Assembly: GCF_040548815.1 (NCBI RefSeq)
Contig: NZ_JBEPSM010000001.1
Coordinates: forward strand, 1,922,001 to 1,986,000
Reading direction: 5' to 3'
Source: Kaistia defluvii
GTDB taxonomy: Bacteria > Pseudomonadota > Alphaproteobacteria > Rhizobiales > Kaistiaceae
DNA length: 64,000 bases
A program made the position numbers and the translations under genes. The notes below the pieces were generated by a model. That model had not been told where the DNA came from. It was given only the letters and a program-made list of their open reading frames with translations, and made no database searches. Positions within the stretch are counted from its first letter, which is position 1, and every line of letters starts with the position of its first letter. Below, piece by piece: positions 56,686 to 64,000 of this stretch.

Positions 56686-57849
56686 ATGCCGAACCTGACC
56701 GCCTATCGGGGCGCAGAATTGTTCGACGGCGCGACGCGCCGCCGGGATGCCGCCATTCTTGTCGAAGGCGGCACGGTCGTCGATATCGTCGGGCCCGGCG
56801 GCCTGCCGGAAGGCGTGGCCACGATCGACCTGGAGGGCGGCCTTCTGGCGCCCGGCTTCGTCGACGCACAGGTCAATGGCGGCGGCGGCGCACTGCTGAA
56901 TAGCGCCGCGACGGTCGAGGGCATCCGCACCATCTGCACCGCGCATGCCCGCTACGGCACCACGGCGCTGTTGCCGACGCTGATCACCGACACGCCCGCC
57001 GTGACCGAGGCTGTGATCGCCGCCGCGCGCGACGCCATCGCCGCCGGCGTACCGGGTTGCCTCGGCCTGCATATTGAGGGACCGCACCTCTCGATCGCCC
57101 GCAAGGGCGCGCATAATCCGGGCTTCATCCGCGCGATGGACGAGGCCGATCTGGAGCGGCTGATCTCGACCGGGCTCCAGCATGTGCTGACCACGGTTGC
57201 CGCCGAAACCGTGCCGCCGGCGCAGATCGCCCGACTGACGGCGGCCGGTGTCCATGTCGCCATCGGCCATTCCGACGCCTCCTATGAAACCGCCATGGCG
57301 GCCTTCAATGCCGGCGCGCGCGGCATCACCCATCTCTTCAATGCGATGAGCCAGCTTGGCCACCGCTCGCCGGGCGTCGTCGGCGCGGCGCTCGACAGCG
57401 CCGACGCCTGGTGCGGCATCATCCCGGACGGGCTGCACGTCCATCCGGCGGCGATTGCCAATGCGCTGCGCGCCAAGCGCGCCCCGGGCCGCATCTTCAT
57501 CGTCACCGACGCCATGTCGACGATCGGCACGACCATGACCGAGTTCGAGCTCAACGGCCGCACCATTACCCGCGAGAACGGCAAGCTGACACTGGACGAC
57601 GGCACGCTGGCCGGCTCCGATCTCGACATGGTCGGCGCCATCCGCTTCATGACCGGCACGGTCGGCATCGGCCTGGACGAGACGTTGCGCATGGCCTCGC
57701 TCTATCCGGCGCAGTTCCTCGGCATCGATCGAACGCATGGCCGGATCGCGCCGGGTTCGCGCGCCGACTTCGTCCATCTCGCCGGGGATCTCTCCGTCCT
57801 CGACGTGTTCATCGGCGGCGAGCGCCAGCATTTTGCACCGCTCGCCTGA
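56686..57849 (+). CDS. nagA: NagA, N-acetylglucosamine-6-phosphate deacetylase
   Basis: NagA removes acetate from GlcNAc-6-P, the step before deamination. The 387-residue amidohydrolase has the zinc and substrate residues in GLHIEGPHLS (Glu ligand), AIGHSDASYE (His), GITHLFNAMSQLGHRSPG (His) and IVTDAMSTIG (catalytic Asp), plus IIPDGLHVHP. I start at the ATG at 56686 with AGGAAG ten bases upstream; the open frame above is repeat sequence. Fourteen bases separate it from the ROK kinase gene. Confidence 0.95.
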   Translation: MPNLTAYRGAELFDGATRRRDAAILVEGGTVVDIVGPGGLPEGVATIDLEGGLLAPGFVDAQVNGGGGALLNSAATVEGIRTICTAHARYGTTALLPTLITDTPAVTEAVIAAARDAIAAGVPGCLGLHIEGPHLSIARKGAHNPGFIRAMDEADLERLISTGLQHVLTTVAAETVPPAQIARLTAAGVHVAIGHSDASYETAMAAFNAGARGITHLFNAMSQLGHRSPGVVGAALDSADAWCGIIPDGLHVHPAAIANALRAKRAPGRIFIVTDAMSTIGTTMTEFELNGRTITRENGKLTLDDGTLAGSDLDMVGAIRFMTGTVGIGLDETLRMASLYPAQFLGIDRTHGRIAPGSRADFVHLAGDLSVLDVFIGGERQHFAPLA

Positions 57850-57862
57850 TCCGGGAGACGAG

Positions 57863-58771
57863 ATGTCCGTTACCGCAGCCTTCGACATTGGCGGCTCCAA
57901 GATCGAGTTCGCCCGTGTCGACCGGGAGGGCGCGGTGACCAACCGCGCGACCCTCCCGACCCCGCACACGAACTGGGGCGATTTCGTCGCCGCCCTGCGA
58001 TCGCTCGTCGCCGCCGACGGCGGCCATGCGACGCGGATCGGCATCTCGATCGCCGGCACCACGGACAGCGCCACCGGCATCGCGCAGGCCGCCAACGTCC
58101 CCGTCGTGAATGGTCACCATCTGGAGAACGAGATCTCCGCAGCGCTCGGTGTGCCCGTGCGGGTCGGCAATGACGCCGACTGCTTCGCGCTGGCCGAGGC
58201 AACGGTCGGCGCCGGCCGGGGCAAGCCGATCGTCTTCGGTGCCATCCTGGGCACCGGCGTTGGCGGCGGGCTGGTGATCGGCGGCCGCATGGTGCGCGGC
58301 GCCAACGGCGTCACCGGCGAATGGGGCCATGGCCCCATTCTGGCGGAGGCTGTCGCGGCGCGCGGCATCCCGGTCATCCGCTGCGGCTGCGGCCAGATCG
58401 GCTGCCTCGACAGCTATGGCTCGGCGCGCGGGCTGGAGCGGATCCACGGAGCGTTCACCGGCGCAAGCCTGACCAGCCACGAGATCACGCAGGCCTGGCA
58501 CGCCGGCGATGCCGATGCTGCGCGCACGGTCGACGCCTTCGTGGAACTGATCGCCGGGCCACTTTCGGTGATCGTCAACACCATCGGCCCCTGGGTCATC
58601 CCGGTCGGCGGCGGGCTCTCCTCCGATCCGGCGCTGCTGGAGCGGATCGACCTCGCCGTGCGGGCGCGCGTGCTCGGCCGCTATGACACGCCGCTGGTCG
58701 TCCCCGGCCGGACGCGCGGCGCCAGTGGCCTGATCGGCGCGGCGATGCTGGCGGAAGAACTTCCGGCATGA
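57863..58771 (+). CDS. ROK-family N-acetyl amino-sugar kinase
   Basis: This 302-residue sugar kinase has the ROK phosphate motif AFDIGGSKIEFA (6-17), catalytic-region GNDADCFALAEA, LGTGVGGGL and EWGHGP. It also has the zinc signature CGCGQIGCLDSYGS, in which the usual Glu after GCL is Asp. NagK-type ROK enzymes phosphorylate GlcNAc or ManNAc at C6. With the BadF-type kinase at 53.6 kb the locus encodes two kinases, suggesting two substrates. No HTH is present, so it is not a ROK repressor. Confidence 0.92.
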   Translation: MSVTAAFDIGGSKIEFARVDREGAVTNRATLPTPHTNWGDFVAALRSLVAADGGHATRIGISIAGTTDSATGIAQAANVPVVNGHHLENEISAALGVPVRVGNDADCFALAEATVGAGRGKPIVFGAILGTGVGGGLVIGGRMVRGANGVTGEWGHGPILAEAVAARGIPVIRCGCGQIGCLDSYGSARGLERIHGAFTGASLTSHEITQAWHAGDADAARTVDAFVELIAGPLSVIVNTIGPWVIPVGGGLSSDPALLERIDLAVRARVLGRYDTPLVVPGRTRGASGLIGAAMLAEELPA

Positions 58772-58775
58772 TCCA

Positions 58776-59528
58776 ATGGCGCCCATGAAAATCCAGCTTG
58801 AAATCTGCGTCGACACGCCCGACGGCCTAGCCGCAGCCATCCATGGCGGCGCCGACCGCATCGAACTCTGCAGCGCATTGTCGATCGGCGGGCTGACGCC
58901 CTCCCCCGGCCTGATGAAGATCGCCGCCAAAGCGGGCGTGCCGGTCTATGCGATGATCCGGCCGCGCGAGGGCGATTTCGTCTTCTCGCCCGGCGAAATC
59001 GACCAGATGCGCCGCGACATCGACGCCGCTCGCGCCGCCGGCCTCGCCGGCGTCGTGCTGGGCGCATCGGAACCGCGCGGAAAGCTCGATGCCGAGGCAC
59101 TGTTCTATCTGCGCAGCCATGCCGAAGGTCTCGGCGCCACCCTGCATCGCGCCTTCGACCTCGTGCCGGATCCGTTCGAGGCGCTGGAGACGGCCGTCTC
59201 GCTCGGCTTCGAACGCATCCTGACCTCGGGTCGCGAGCGCAAGGCGATGGACGGCGTGCCGCTGCTGGCCGAACTGGTGCAACGTGCCGGCGACCGGCTG
59301 GCGATCATGCCGGGCTCGGGCGTGCGGCCGGACAATGTCGCGCATATCCTCGACAGGACCGGCGCGCGCGAGATCCATGCTTCGTGCCGGACGGGCAGCC
59401 AGGCCGTGGCGCCGGAGGCCGTCGCACTCGGTTTCGCCACCGCGCCGACGCTCGACGTCACCTCGGAAGAGAGCGTCGCCAAGATGGTCGAGATCATCCG
59501 CGTGTTCGAGATTCCGCCCGCCGGATAG
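58776..59528 (+). CDS. cutC: CutC-family TIM-barrel protein
   Basis: This 250-residue protein shows the CutC barrel: LEICVDTPDGLAAAIHGGADRIELCSALSIGGLTPS, IRPREGDFVFS, GVVLGA.....GKLDAE, LHRAFD, ILTSG and IMPGSGVRPDNV. It was named for copper homeostasis, but that role is doubtful. Here it is the sixth gene of an amino-sugar operon, 5 bases after the ROK kinase, so a sugar-related catalytic role is more likely. The start may be the ATG at 58776 or at 58785; neither has a strong ribosome site. Confidence 0.9.
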   Translation: MAPMKIQLEICVDTPDGLAAAIHGGADRIELCSALSIGGLTPSPGLMKIAAKAGVPVYAMIRPREGDFVFSPGEIDQMRRDIDAARAAGLAGVVLGASEPRGKLDAEALFYLRSHAEGLGATLHRAFDLVPDPFEALETAVSLGFERILTSGRERKAMDGVPLLAELVQRAGDRLAIMPGSGVRPDNVAHILDRTGAREIHASCRTGSQAVAPEAVALGFATAPTLDVTSEESVAKMVEIIRVFEIPPAG

Positions 59529-59643
59529 CGCCAACCGAACATGCCGAATAAGGCACCGAAACGGTTGAAATTGCAGCACTCCTCGGCTTTGACAGGCGGT
59601 CCCCGGGCGTGGCACGCTCGCCTTCCGACATGAGGGAATGGCA

Positions 59644-60810
59644 ATGGCCGAGATCGTCTTTGAGCGGGTGACCAAGCGCTATGATGACGGCCAGCTCGCC
59701 GTCAACGCGCTCGATTTGAAGATCGCCGATGGCGAGTTTCTGGTGCTGGTCGGCCCGTCCGGCTGTGGCAAGTCGACGGCGCTGCGCATGATCGCGGGGC
59801 TGGAGGAAATCTCCGACGGCTCGCTGGTCATCGACGGCGCGGTCGCCAACGACCTGTCGCCGCGCGACCGCAACATCGCCATGGTGTTCCAGTCCTACGC
59901 GCTCTATCCGCATCTCTCGGTCGCCGACAATATCGGCTTCGGCCTGCGGGTGCGCGGCTCCGACAAGGCGGAAATCCGCGCCAAGGTCGAGGAGACGGCC
60001 AAGCTGCTGGAGCTTTCCGACCTGCTCGACCGCAAGCCGGGGCGGCTTTCCGGCGGCCAACGCCAGCGCGTCGCCATGGGCCGCGCCCTCGTGCGCTCGC
60101 CAAAAGCCTTCCTGATGGACGAGCCGCTTTCCAATCTCGACGCGCGGCTGCGCGGCCAGATGCGAGCAGAGATCGCGCATCTGCAGAAGATGACCGGCGT
60201 CACCACCGTCTATGTCACGCATGACCAGGTCGAGGCGATGACGATGGGCGACCGCGTCGCCGTCATGAACAAGGGCGTTCTGCAGCAACTCGCCGCCCCG
60301 CGCACGCTCTATGACGCGCCGGCCAATCTGTTCGTCGCCGGCTTCATCGGTTCGCCGCCGATGAACCTGCTGCCCGGTCAAGTCATCGCCACCGAGGGCG
60401 GCCCCGCGCTGAAGCTCGGCGAGTTGACGATCGCGCTCGACCCGGCGTCGCTTGCCGCCCGCCCCGGTATTGCGCGCTTCGCCGGCCGGGACATCATCGC
60501 CGGCATCCGCCCCGAGGCCTTCCAGTTCGTCGACGACCCCACGCCTGGCCCGGGCAAGCTCTCCGGCCGCGTGGCGTTCGTCGAGGATCTCGGCGCCAGC
60601 CTGCTCGTCCATCTCGATCTCGACGGCGCGGCGGTGGTCGCGGCCGGTGTTTCGGAGGATGGCGAGGAGCTGAGCTCGGCCCGCACGCGGCTGCGCGCCA
60701 TCGTCGACGGCACCTTGCCGGTGCGCAAGGACGACCGAATCTGCCTGACCGTCGACCCATCCCGCATCCATCTGTTCGATGCAGCGACCGAGCAGGCGAT
60801 CGTCGCCTGA
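59644..60810 (+). CDS. Second UgpC/MalK-type sugar ABC transporter ATPase
   Basis: This 388-residue CUT1 ATPase has Walker [11 protein letters not shown]-loop [34 protein letters not shown] and a long C-terminal regulatory TOBE domain (IIAGIRPEAFQF...). GAGGG sits seven bases before the ATG at 59644 but only one base before the ATG at 59638, which decides the start. It is 115 bases after cutC and faces, across 0.5 kb, the leftward permease genes of a second transporter that has no ATPase of its own in view. It probably serves that transporter. Confidence 0.94.
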   Translation: MAEIVFERVTKRYDDGQLAVNALDLKIADGEFLVLVGPSGCGKSTALRMIAGLEEISDGSLVIDGAVANDLSPRDRNIAMVFQSYALYPHLSVADNIGFGLRVRGSDKAEIRAKVEETAKLLELSDLLDRKPGRLSGGQRQRVAMGRALVRSPKAFLMDEPLSNLDARLRGQMRAEIAHLQKMTGVTTVYVTHDQVEAMTMGDRVAVMNKGVLQQLAAPRTLYDAPANLFVAGFIGSPPMNLLPGQVIATEGGPALKLGELTIALDPASLAARPGIARFAGRDIIAGIRPEAFQFVDDPTPGPGKLSGRVAFVEDLGASLLVHLDLDGAAVVAAGVSEDGEELSSARTRLRAIVDGTLPVRKDDRICLTVDPSRIHLFDAATEQAIVA

Positions 60811-60880
60811 GCAATCGGATCAAAATAACGGCAATTTACGGGCAATTCCGGAAAATCGCCTATTGGGTCAAAGAGATCGG

Positions 60881-60922
60881 TTGATTTCGATCAAGGCAGG
60901 CTACAATCTGGAGCTCGATATT
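60881..60922 (+). promoter_or_regulatory. Perfect FNR/FixK box in a class II promoter
   Basis: TTGAT-TTCG-ATCAA (60881-60894) is a perfect FNR/FixK/Anr palindrome. A -10-like GATATT at 60917-60922 predicts a start near 60929, putting the box centre at about -41.5, the standard class II activator position. TACAAT at 60902-60907 is an alternative -10. The 54-codon gene begins at 60949. Confidence 0.7.
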
Positions 60923-60948
60923 GGTTCCGTCGAAAAACGGAGCCTGTC

Positions 60949-61113
60949 ATGACTGCAGCCAACATCCTCGCTCTGGGCGCCATTATCAGCGCCTTCCTGG
61001 TCTTTATGACCTCCGTCGCCTGGGCCGAACGGCAGACGCGCCATTTGAGCGTCAACCCGAAGCCCACCGGCCAGCGGCCCCCGATCCAGGCCGCTCGTCC
61101 GCTACGGAACTGA
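60949..61113 (+). CDS. 54-residue membrane-anchored protein, probably oxygen-regulated
   Basis: The ATG at 60949 follows GGAG at good spacing. The product has one hydrophobic helix (about 5-26, ILALGAIISAFLVFMTSVAWA, which could also be a signal peptide with AWA cleavage) and a basic, Pro-rich tail of about 28 residues (RQTRHLSVNPKPTGQRPP...). The perfect FNR/FixK box at -41.5 suggests induction at low oxygen. The single helix plus basic tail recalls small subunits of respiratory complexes such as CcoQ/CydX, but no sequence match is claimed. Confidence 0.7.
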   Translation: MTAANILALGAIISAFLVFMTSVAWAERQTRHLSVNPKPTGQRPPIQAARPLRN

Positions 61114-61352
61114 GGACGCTGCCTCCAGGCGCTGCGGGCGCACGATCGGTCGGGGGGCCGAGCGCTGTTGCCCGCGCCCTACGCACCGCGCAACCGGCTG
61201 AATGGTCGGCGGCGCGGTGCGATGCCTTGCCCACTTTTTCCGTCGATTCCTTGCCCGCGCGCCATGGCGCTCGAAGGGCCATCTGACATTGCCGACCGCA
61301 CGGACTGCGGCAGGCCGCGGCATAGGCCGCGCCCTCCCCGTCCCACAGAGAG
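61114..61352. other. Intergenic stretch between small gene and permease stop
   Basis: These 239 bases lie between convergent genes. No gene or known repeat was recognised. GCCGCGG-CATA-GGCCGCG near 61315-61335 could form a hairpin serving as a terminator of the leftward permease operon. Confidence 0.3.
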
Positions 61353-62171
61353 TCAGTGCACGCCCTTGGTCAGGCCCTGGACGAAATAGCGGTTCAGGAA
61401 CAGCGCCATCAGCACGATCGGCACGGTCGAGAAATGCGCCAGCGCGCCGAGCGTGCCCCAGGTGATGTCCTTGGTGCCGAACGAGGCCAGCAGCGCCACC
61501 GAGAGCGGCTTGGTGTCCGAATTGGTCAGGAACATCGGCGTCAGGAAGTCATTCCACGAGAACATGATGCAGAACAGCGCGCTGGCGATGATGCCCGGCA
61601 CCACGGTCGGCAGGGCGACGCGGTAGAACGCGCCCCAGAGGGTGCAGCCATCGGTCAGCGCCGCCTCCTCCATGTCGCGCGGCAGCGCGCGGAAATAGGA
61701 GAACATCATCCAGGTGACGAAGGCGCAGTTCAGCGTCGTGTTGATCAGGATCACGGCCCACCACGTCCCGAGCAGGCCGATGTCGCGCATCATCAGGTAG
61801 AACGGGATCAGCGTCGCGATGATCGGCACCGTGCGGATCGCCAGGAAGAAATAGGCGACGACGATGGCGTAGCGCGATTTCGAGCGCGCCAGCGCATAGC
61901 CGGCCGGCACGCCGAGCAGCAGCGACAGCACGGTGGTGCCGAGGCTCATGACGATGCTCGACTTCAGCAATTGCCAGACGTCGAACAGCTGGAAGATGCG
62001 CTCGAAATTGAACAGGGTCGGGCTGAAGGTGAAGCTCGGCGGCGAGGAGAAGATCTCGCGCGGCGGCTTGTAGGCGGTCGAGACCAGCCACAGCACCGGG
62101 ATCATGTAGAGGGCGAGGATGACGACCAGCGTGGTGCGCTCGATCGCGATCTGACGGGTGCGGGCTTTCAT
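61353..62171 (-). CDS. Sugar ABC transporter permease, MalG-type (second system)
   Basis: This 272-residue six-helix permease starts at the ATG at 62171, overlapping the partner permease stop (ATGA). Its EAA loop is LPRDMEEAALTDGCTLWGAFYRVALPTVVPG (about 175-205), and the ending RYFVQGLTKGVH is typical of CUT1 MalG proteins. It is the last gene of the leftward operon; the ATPase is presumably the convergently placed UgpC-type gene at 59.6 kb. Confidence 0.94.
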   Translation of the reverse strand: MKARTRQIAIERTTLVVILALYMIPVLWLVSTAYKPPREIFSSPPSFTFSPTLFNFERIFQLFDVWQLLKSSIVMSLGTTVLSLLLGVPAGYALARSKSRYAIVVAYFFLAIRTVPIIATLIPFYLMMRDIGLLGTWWAVILINTTLNCAFVTWMMFSYFRALPRDMEEAALTDGCTLWGAFYRVALPTVVPGIIASALFCIMFSWNDFLTPMFLTNSDTKPLSVALLASFGTKDITWGTLGALAHFSTVPIVLMALFLNRYFVQGLTKGVH

Positions 62172-63118
62172 GTCTCGTTGGCCCTCACATCGGCACGGCG
62201 GATCAGCAGGGTGAAGGCGGCGCAGAGCACCGCGATGCAGAGGATCGCGACATTGCCGATCGCCGAGGCAAAGCCGATGTTGAAGAACTGCAGGCCCTGC
62301 TTGACGCCATAGACCATCAGCGAATTGGTCGCGTCGCCCGGCCCGCCGCCGGTGGTGACGAAGATGATGTCGAACACGCGGAACGCATCCATCACCCGCA
62401 ATACCAGCGCCAGGAACACGGTCGGCAGCAGCAGCGGCAGCACGACGAGACGGAAGCGCTGCAACGCCGTCGCGCCATCGGCGGAGGCCGCCTCCAGGAT
62501 ATCGCCCGGCAGCGACTTGAGCCCGGCGAGCAGGATCAGCGCGACCAGCGGCGTCCATTCCCAGACATCGATCAGGATGACGACCGGCAGCGCGGCGCTG
62601 GTCGAGGCGAGGAAGCCGCGCGGGCCGGATATGCCCCATTCGGCCAGGTAATAGCCGAAAAAGCCGTAGTCGACGGCGAGCAGCGCGCGGAAGATCAGGC
62701 CGACAACCACCGGCGTGATGGTGACCGGGATCAGCAGGAAGGCGAGGCAGATGCGATTGAAGCGCCCCTCGCGCCAGAGCAGCAGCGCCAGGCAGAGCCC
62801 GAAGACGAACTCCAGCGCCACGGCGGCGAAGGTGAAGACGAAAGTGTTGATCAGCGCCCGGCGCGCCGTCGAGTCCGTCCAGAGCTCGGCATAGTTGGCG
62901 AGGCCGACGAAGGTCCGCCTTCCGCCGCCGCGCAGCAGATTATAATCGAAGAACGAATACCAGATGCCCTGCGCCAGCGGCCAGAGCGCGATCAGCACGA
63001 CATAGACGACGGCCGGGACGGCGAGCGCGATCAGGAAGAGCCTGCGCCGGTCCTGGAAGCGCAGGCGGGCCGCCCTGCGCTGGGGGAAATCGATCGAGCC
63101 GACGGAAGTCGTAGCCAA
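62168..63118 (-). CDS. Sugar ABC transporter permease, MalF/UgpA-type (second system)
   Basis: This 316-residue permease has six helices and the EAA loop LPGDILEAASADGATALQRFRLVVLPLLLPT (about 205-235). The start appears to be a TTG at 63118: GAGGG lies eight bases upstream and no ATG is available before the first membrane helix. It is followed directly by the MalG-type partner. The binding-protein gene lies 190 bases upstream, beyond a repeat. Confidence 0.92.
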   Translation of the reverse strand: MATTSVGSIDFPQRRAARLRFQDRRRLFLIALAVPAVVYVVLIALWPLAQGIWYSFFDYNLLRGGGRRTFVGLANYAELWTDSTARRALINTFVFTFAAVALEFVFGLCLALLLWREGRFNRICLAFLLIPVTITPVVVGLIFRALLAVDYGFFGYYLAEWGISGPRGFLASTSAALPVVILIDVWEWTPLVALILLAGLKSLPGDILEAASADGATALQRFRLVVLPLLLPTVFLALVLRVMDAFRVFDIIFVTTGGGPGDATNSLMVYGVKQGLQFFNIGFASAIGNVAILCIAVLCAAFTLLIRRADVRANET

Positions 63119-63173
63119 TGCGGAACACCCTCGCTGGATCCAGATCGTCTAAGCGGAAGCACCCGTCACTTCC

Positions 63174-63215
63174 TTACCTCTCCCTGAGGGAGCGGTCGAC
63201 GCACATCGTGCGGCG
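63174..63215. repeat. REP family B unit between binding-protein and permease genes
   Basis: A hairpin TACCTCTCCC-TGA-GGGAGCGGT with a diverged tail GGCGGGCGAAGG lies between the binding-protein stop and the permease start, as in the other ABC operon at 51.0 kb. Confidence 0.7.
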
Positions 63216-63269
63216 GGCGAAGGTCTGCAGTCTTTCCGGATGGGTCCCCCTCACCTGCACAGGGAGGAG

Positions 63270-63298
63270 CCGGGCGAGAGCGTGGCGCCCTCGCCCGG
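63270..63298 (-). terminator. Hairpin just past the binding-protein gene
   Basis: CCGGGCGAG (63270-63278) and CTCGCCCGG (63290-63298) pair around an 11-base loop, 12 bases past the stop. No T-run follows; it may be a processing or partial termination site that sets binding-protein excess. Confidence 0.5.
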
Positions 63299-63310
63299 TA
63301 TCGAGGCCGA

Positions 63311-64000
63311 TCAGAACAGCTTCAAAGCCTTTTCCTGCACTTCGTCGAGGGCCGCCTTCGGCTCGACGCCGCCGACCAGCACGGCGTTCACGGCCGTGCC
63401 GAGCAGATCCTGGATTTCGGGATACTGCGGAATGCGCGGGCGATAGTCGCCGTCGGCGTTCTCGAACGACTTGGCGATCACGGGCAGGTAGGGGAACTTC
63501 TTGTTCAGGTCCGGGTCGGCGAGCGTCGACTTGCGGATGTAGCTGCCGGCGCCCTCCATGTTGAATTCCTTCTGGATCTCCGGGCTGGTCAGCCACTTGA
63601 TGAACTTCCAGGCGGCTTCCTGCTGGGCCGGGTCGATATCGGCATTGATGCCCATGCCCCAGCCGCCGAGGCCATACTTGACCGGCAGGCCCTTGGCGCC
63701 CGGCGTGGTGGTGATGGCGACGCTGTCGACGATCTTCGACATGGAGGGATCATAATAGCCGGGCGCGCCGACCGACCAGGTTTCCATCATCGCAACCAGA
63801 CCCTGGCGGAAGCTTTCCTCGCGGCCGCCCCAGTCATAGTCGACGGCTCCGGGAGGGGCCGCCTTGTCGAACAGTTCCTTGTAGACCTTCAGGCTGTTGA
63901 TGTTGGCTTCCGAATTGATCGCCGGCTTGCCGGACGCGTCGAGCACCGAGCCGCCGAGCTGGGCGTTGTACTGCAGCCAGTCCTGCGCCACCGCCGGGCC
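63311..64000 (-). CDS. Sugar-binding protein of second ABC transporter (N-terminus beyond window)
   Basis: The frame is open from the right edge to TAA/TGA at 63311, giving 229 residues of the C-terminal half of a family 1 solute-binding protein. Visible features are QDWLQYNAQLGGSVLDASGKPAINSEANINSLKVYKELF, a hinge-type GGWGMGINADIDPAQQEAAWKFIKWLTSPEIQKEFNMEGAGSYIRKS, and a helical C-terminus ending EKALKLF. The signal peptide and first lobe are outside. Substrate is unknown; neighbouring amino-sugar genes make a related saccharide plausible. Confidence 0.9.
   Translation of the reverse strand, partial: GPAVAQDWLQYNAQLGGSVLDASGKPAINSEANINSLKVYKELFDKAAPPGAVDYDWGGREESFRQGLVAMMETWSVGAPGYYDPSMSKIVDSVAITTTPGAKGLPVKYGLGGWGMGINADIDPAQQEAAWKFIKWLTSPEIQKEFNMEGAGSYIRKSTLADPDLNKKFPYLPVIAKSFENADGDYRPRIPQYPEIQDLLGTAVNAVLVGGVEPKAALDEVQEKALKLF

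Noticed and set aside
59599..59640. Possible sigma-54 promoter (GGCACGCT...) upstream of the second ATPase gene
   Set aside because: GGCAC is not followed by a GC dinucleotide at the required spacing; TTGACA with a weak -10 is equally likely, and neither is convincing.
61353..62639. Extension of the second MalG-type permease upstream to 62639
   Set aside because: The extension is antisense-like out-of-frame sequence of the partner permease; the ATG at 62171 overlaps that gene's stop and gives the standard length.

Overview
This is a 64 kb piece of a GC-rich chromosome from an alphaproteobacterium, most likely a Hyphomicrobiales (Rhizobiales) member. The evidence is the division/cell-wall order mraZ-rsmH-ftsL-ftsI-murE-murF-mraY-murD-ftsW-murG, an alphaproteobacterial RNase P RNA just upstream of it, an ArsR-methyltransferase (SahR-type) regulator next to metF, a DUF2336 protein, an amino-sugar locus laid out as I remember it from rhizobia, and dense GC-rich dispersed palindromes. 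I cannot name the genus from sequence alone. No rRNA, tRNA, prophage, insertion sequence or CRISPR array was seen.

Layout. (1) 1-11.6 kb, minus strand: the dcw operon from mraZ to murG (murG is cut by the left edge), with a predicted promoter overlaid by period-10 TGGG repeats typical of MraZ operators. (2) 11.9-14.7 kb, minus: rnpB, a lytic transglycosylase-like protein, an AmiD-like amidase and a DjlA-like TerB/J-domain protein. (3) 14.9-18.6 kb, plus: a fused oxoprolinase/hydantoinase carrying an in-frame palindromic repeat pair. (4) 18.9-24.7 kb: hemerythrin-like protein, extensin-like lipoprotein, fold-III decarboxylase, DUF2336 protein, a 29-residue membrane peptide and the AzlCD exporter. 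(5) 24.9-31.0 kb, minus: a methionine/SAM-cycle operon sahR-metF-DUF559-metH1-metH2. Methionine synthase is split in two, and a DUF559 endonuclease gene bounded by facing REP palindromes sits between metF and metH1 with overlapping reading frames on both sides. (6) 31.1-33.7 kb: divergent katA/oxyR. (7) 33.8-40.3 kb: secreted protein, Tam methyltransferase, a structured intergenic region with a CRP-type palindrome, a kinase-fold protein, Asp/Glu racemase, ettA and a GT4 glycosyltransferase. (8) 40.5-46.4 kb: marR-MFS-hlyD efflux operon, a molybdenum sulfite-oxidase-family protein and a rubredoxin/ferredoxin-reductase-type flavoprotein.

(9) 46.9-60.8 kb is an amino-sugar catabolic locus. Leftward are murQ, binding protein, two permeases, a Gfo/Idh/MocA oxidoreductase and an ABC ATPase. 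Divergently rightward are a BadF-type kinase, a GntR/HutC repressor, a NagB-II/AgaS-type SIS deaminase, nagA, a ROK kinase, cutC and a second UgpC/MalK-type ATPase. Several TGGTAT half-sites lie in the shared promoter. The logical route is uptake of an N-acetylated amino sugar (GlcNAc, MurNAc or short oligomers) by ABC transport, then phosphorylation, lactyl-ether cleavage (MurQ), deacetylation (NagA) and deamination. (10) 60.9-64.0 kb: a 54-residue membrane protein behind a perfect FNR/FixK box, and a leftward second sugar ABC transporter whose binding protein is cut by the right edge.

The strongest candidates for something undescribed are the REP-bounded DUF559 module, the REP pair translated inside the oxoprolinase, and the FNR-box-driven small membrane protein.
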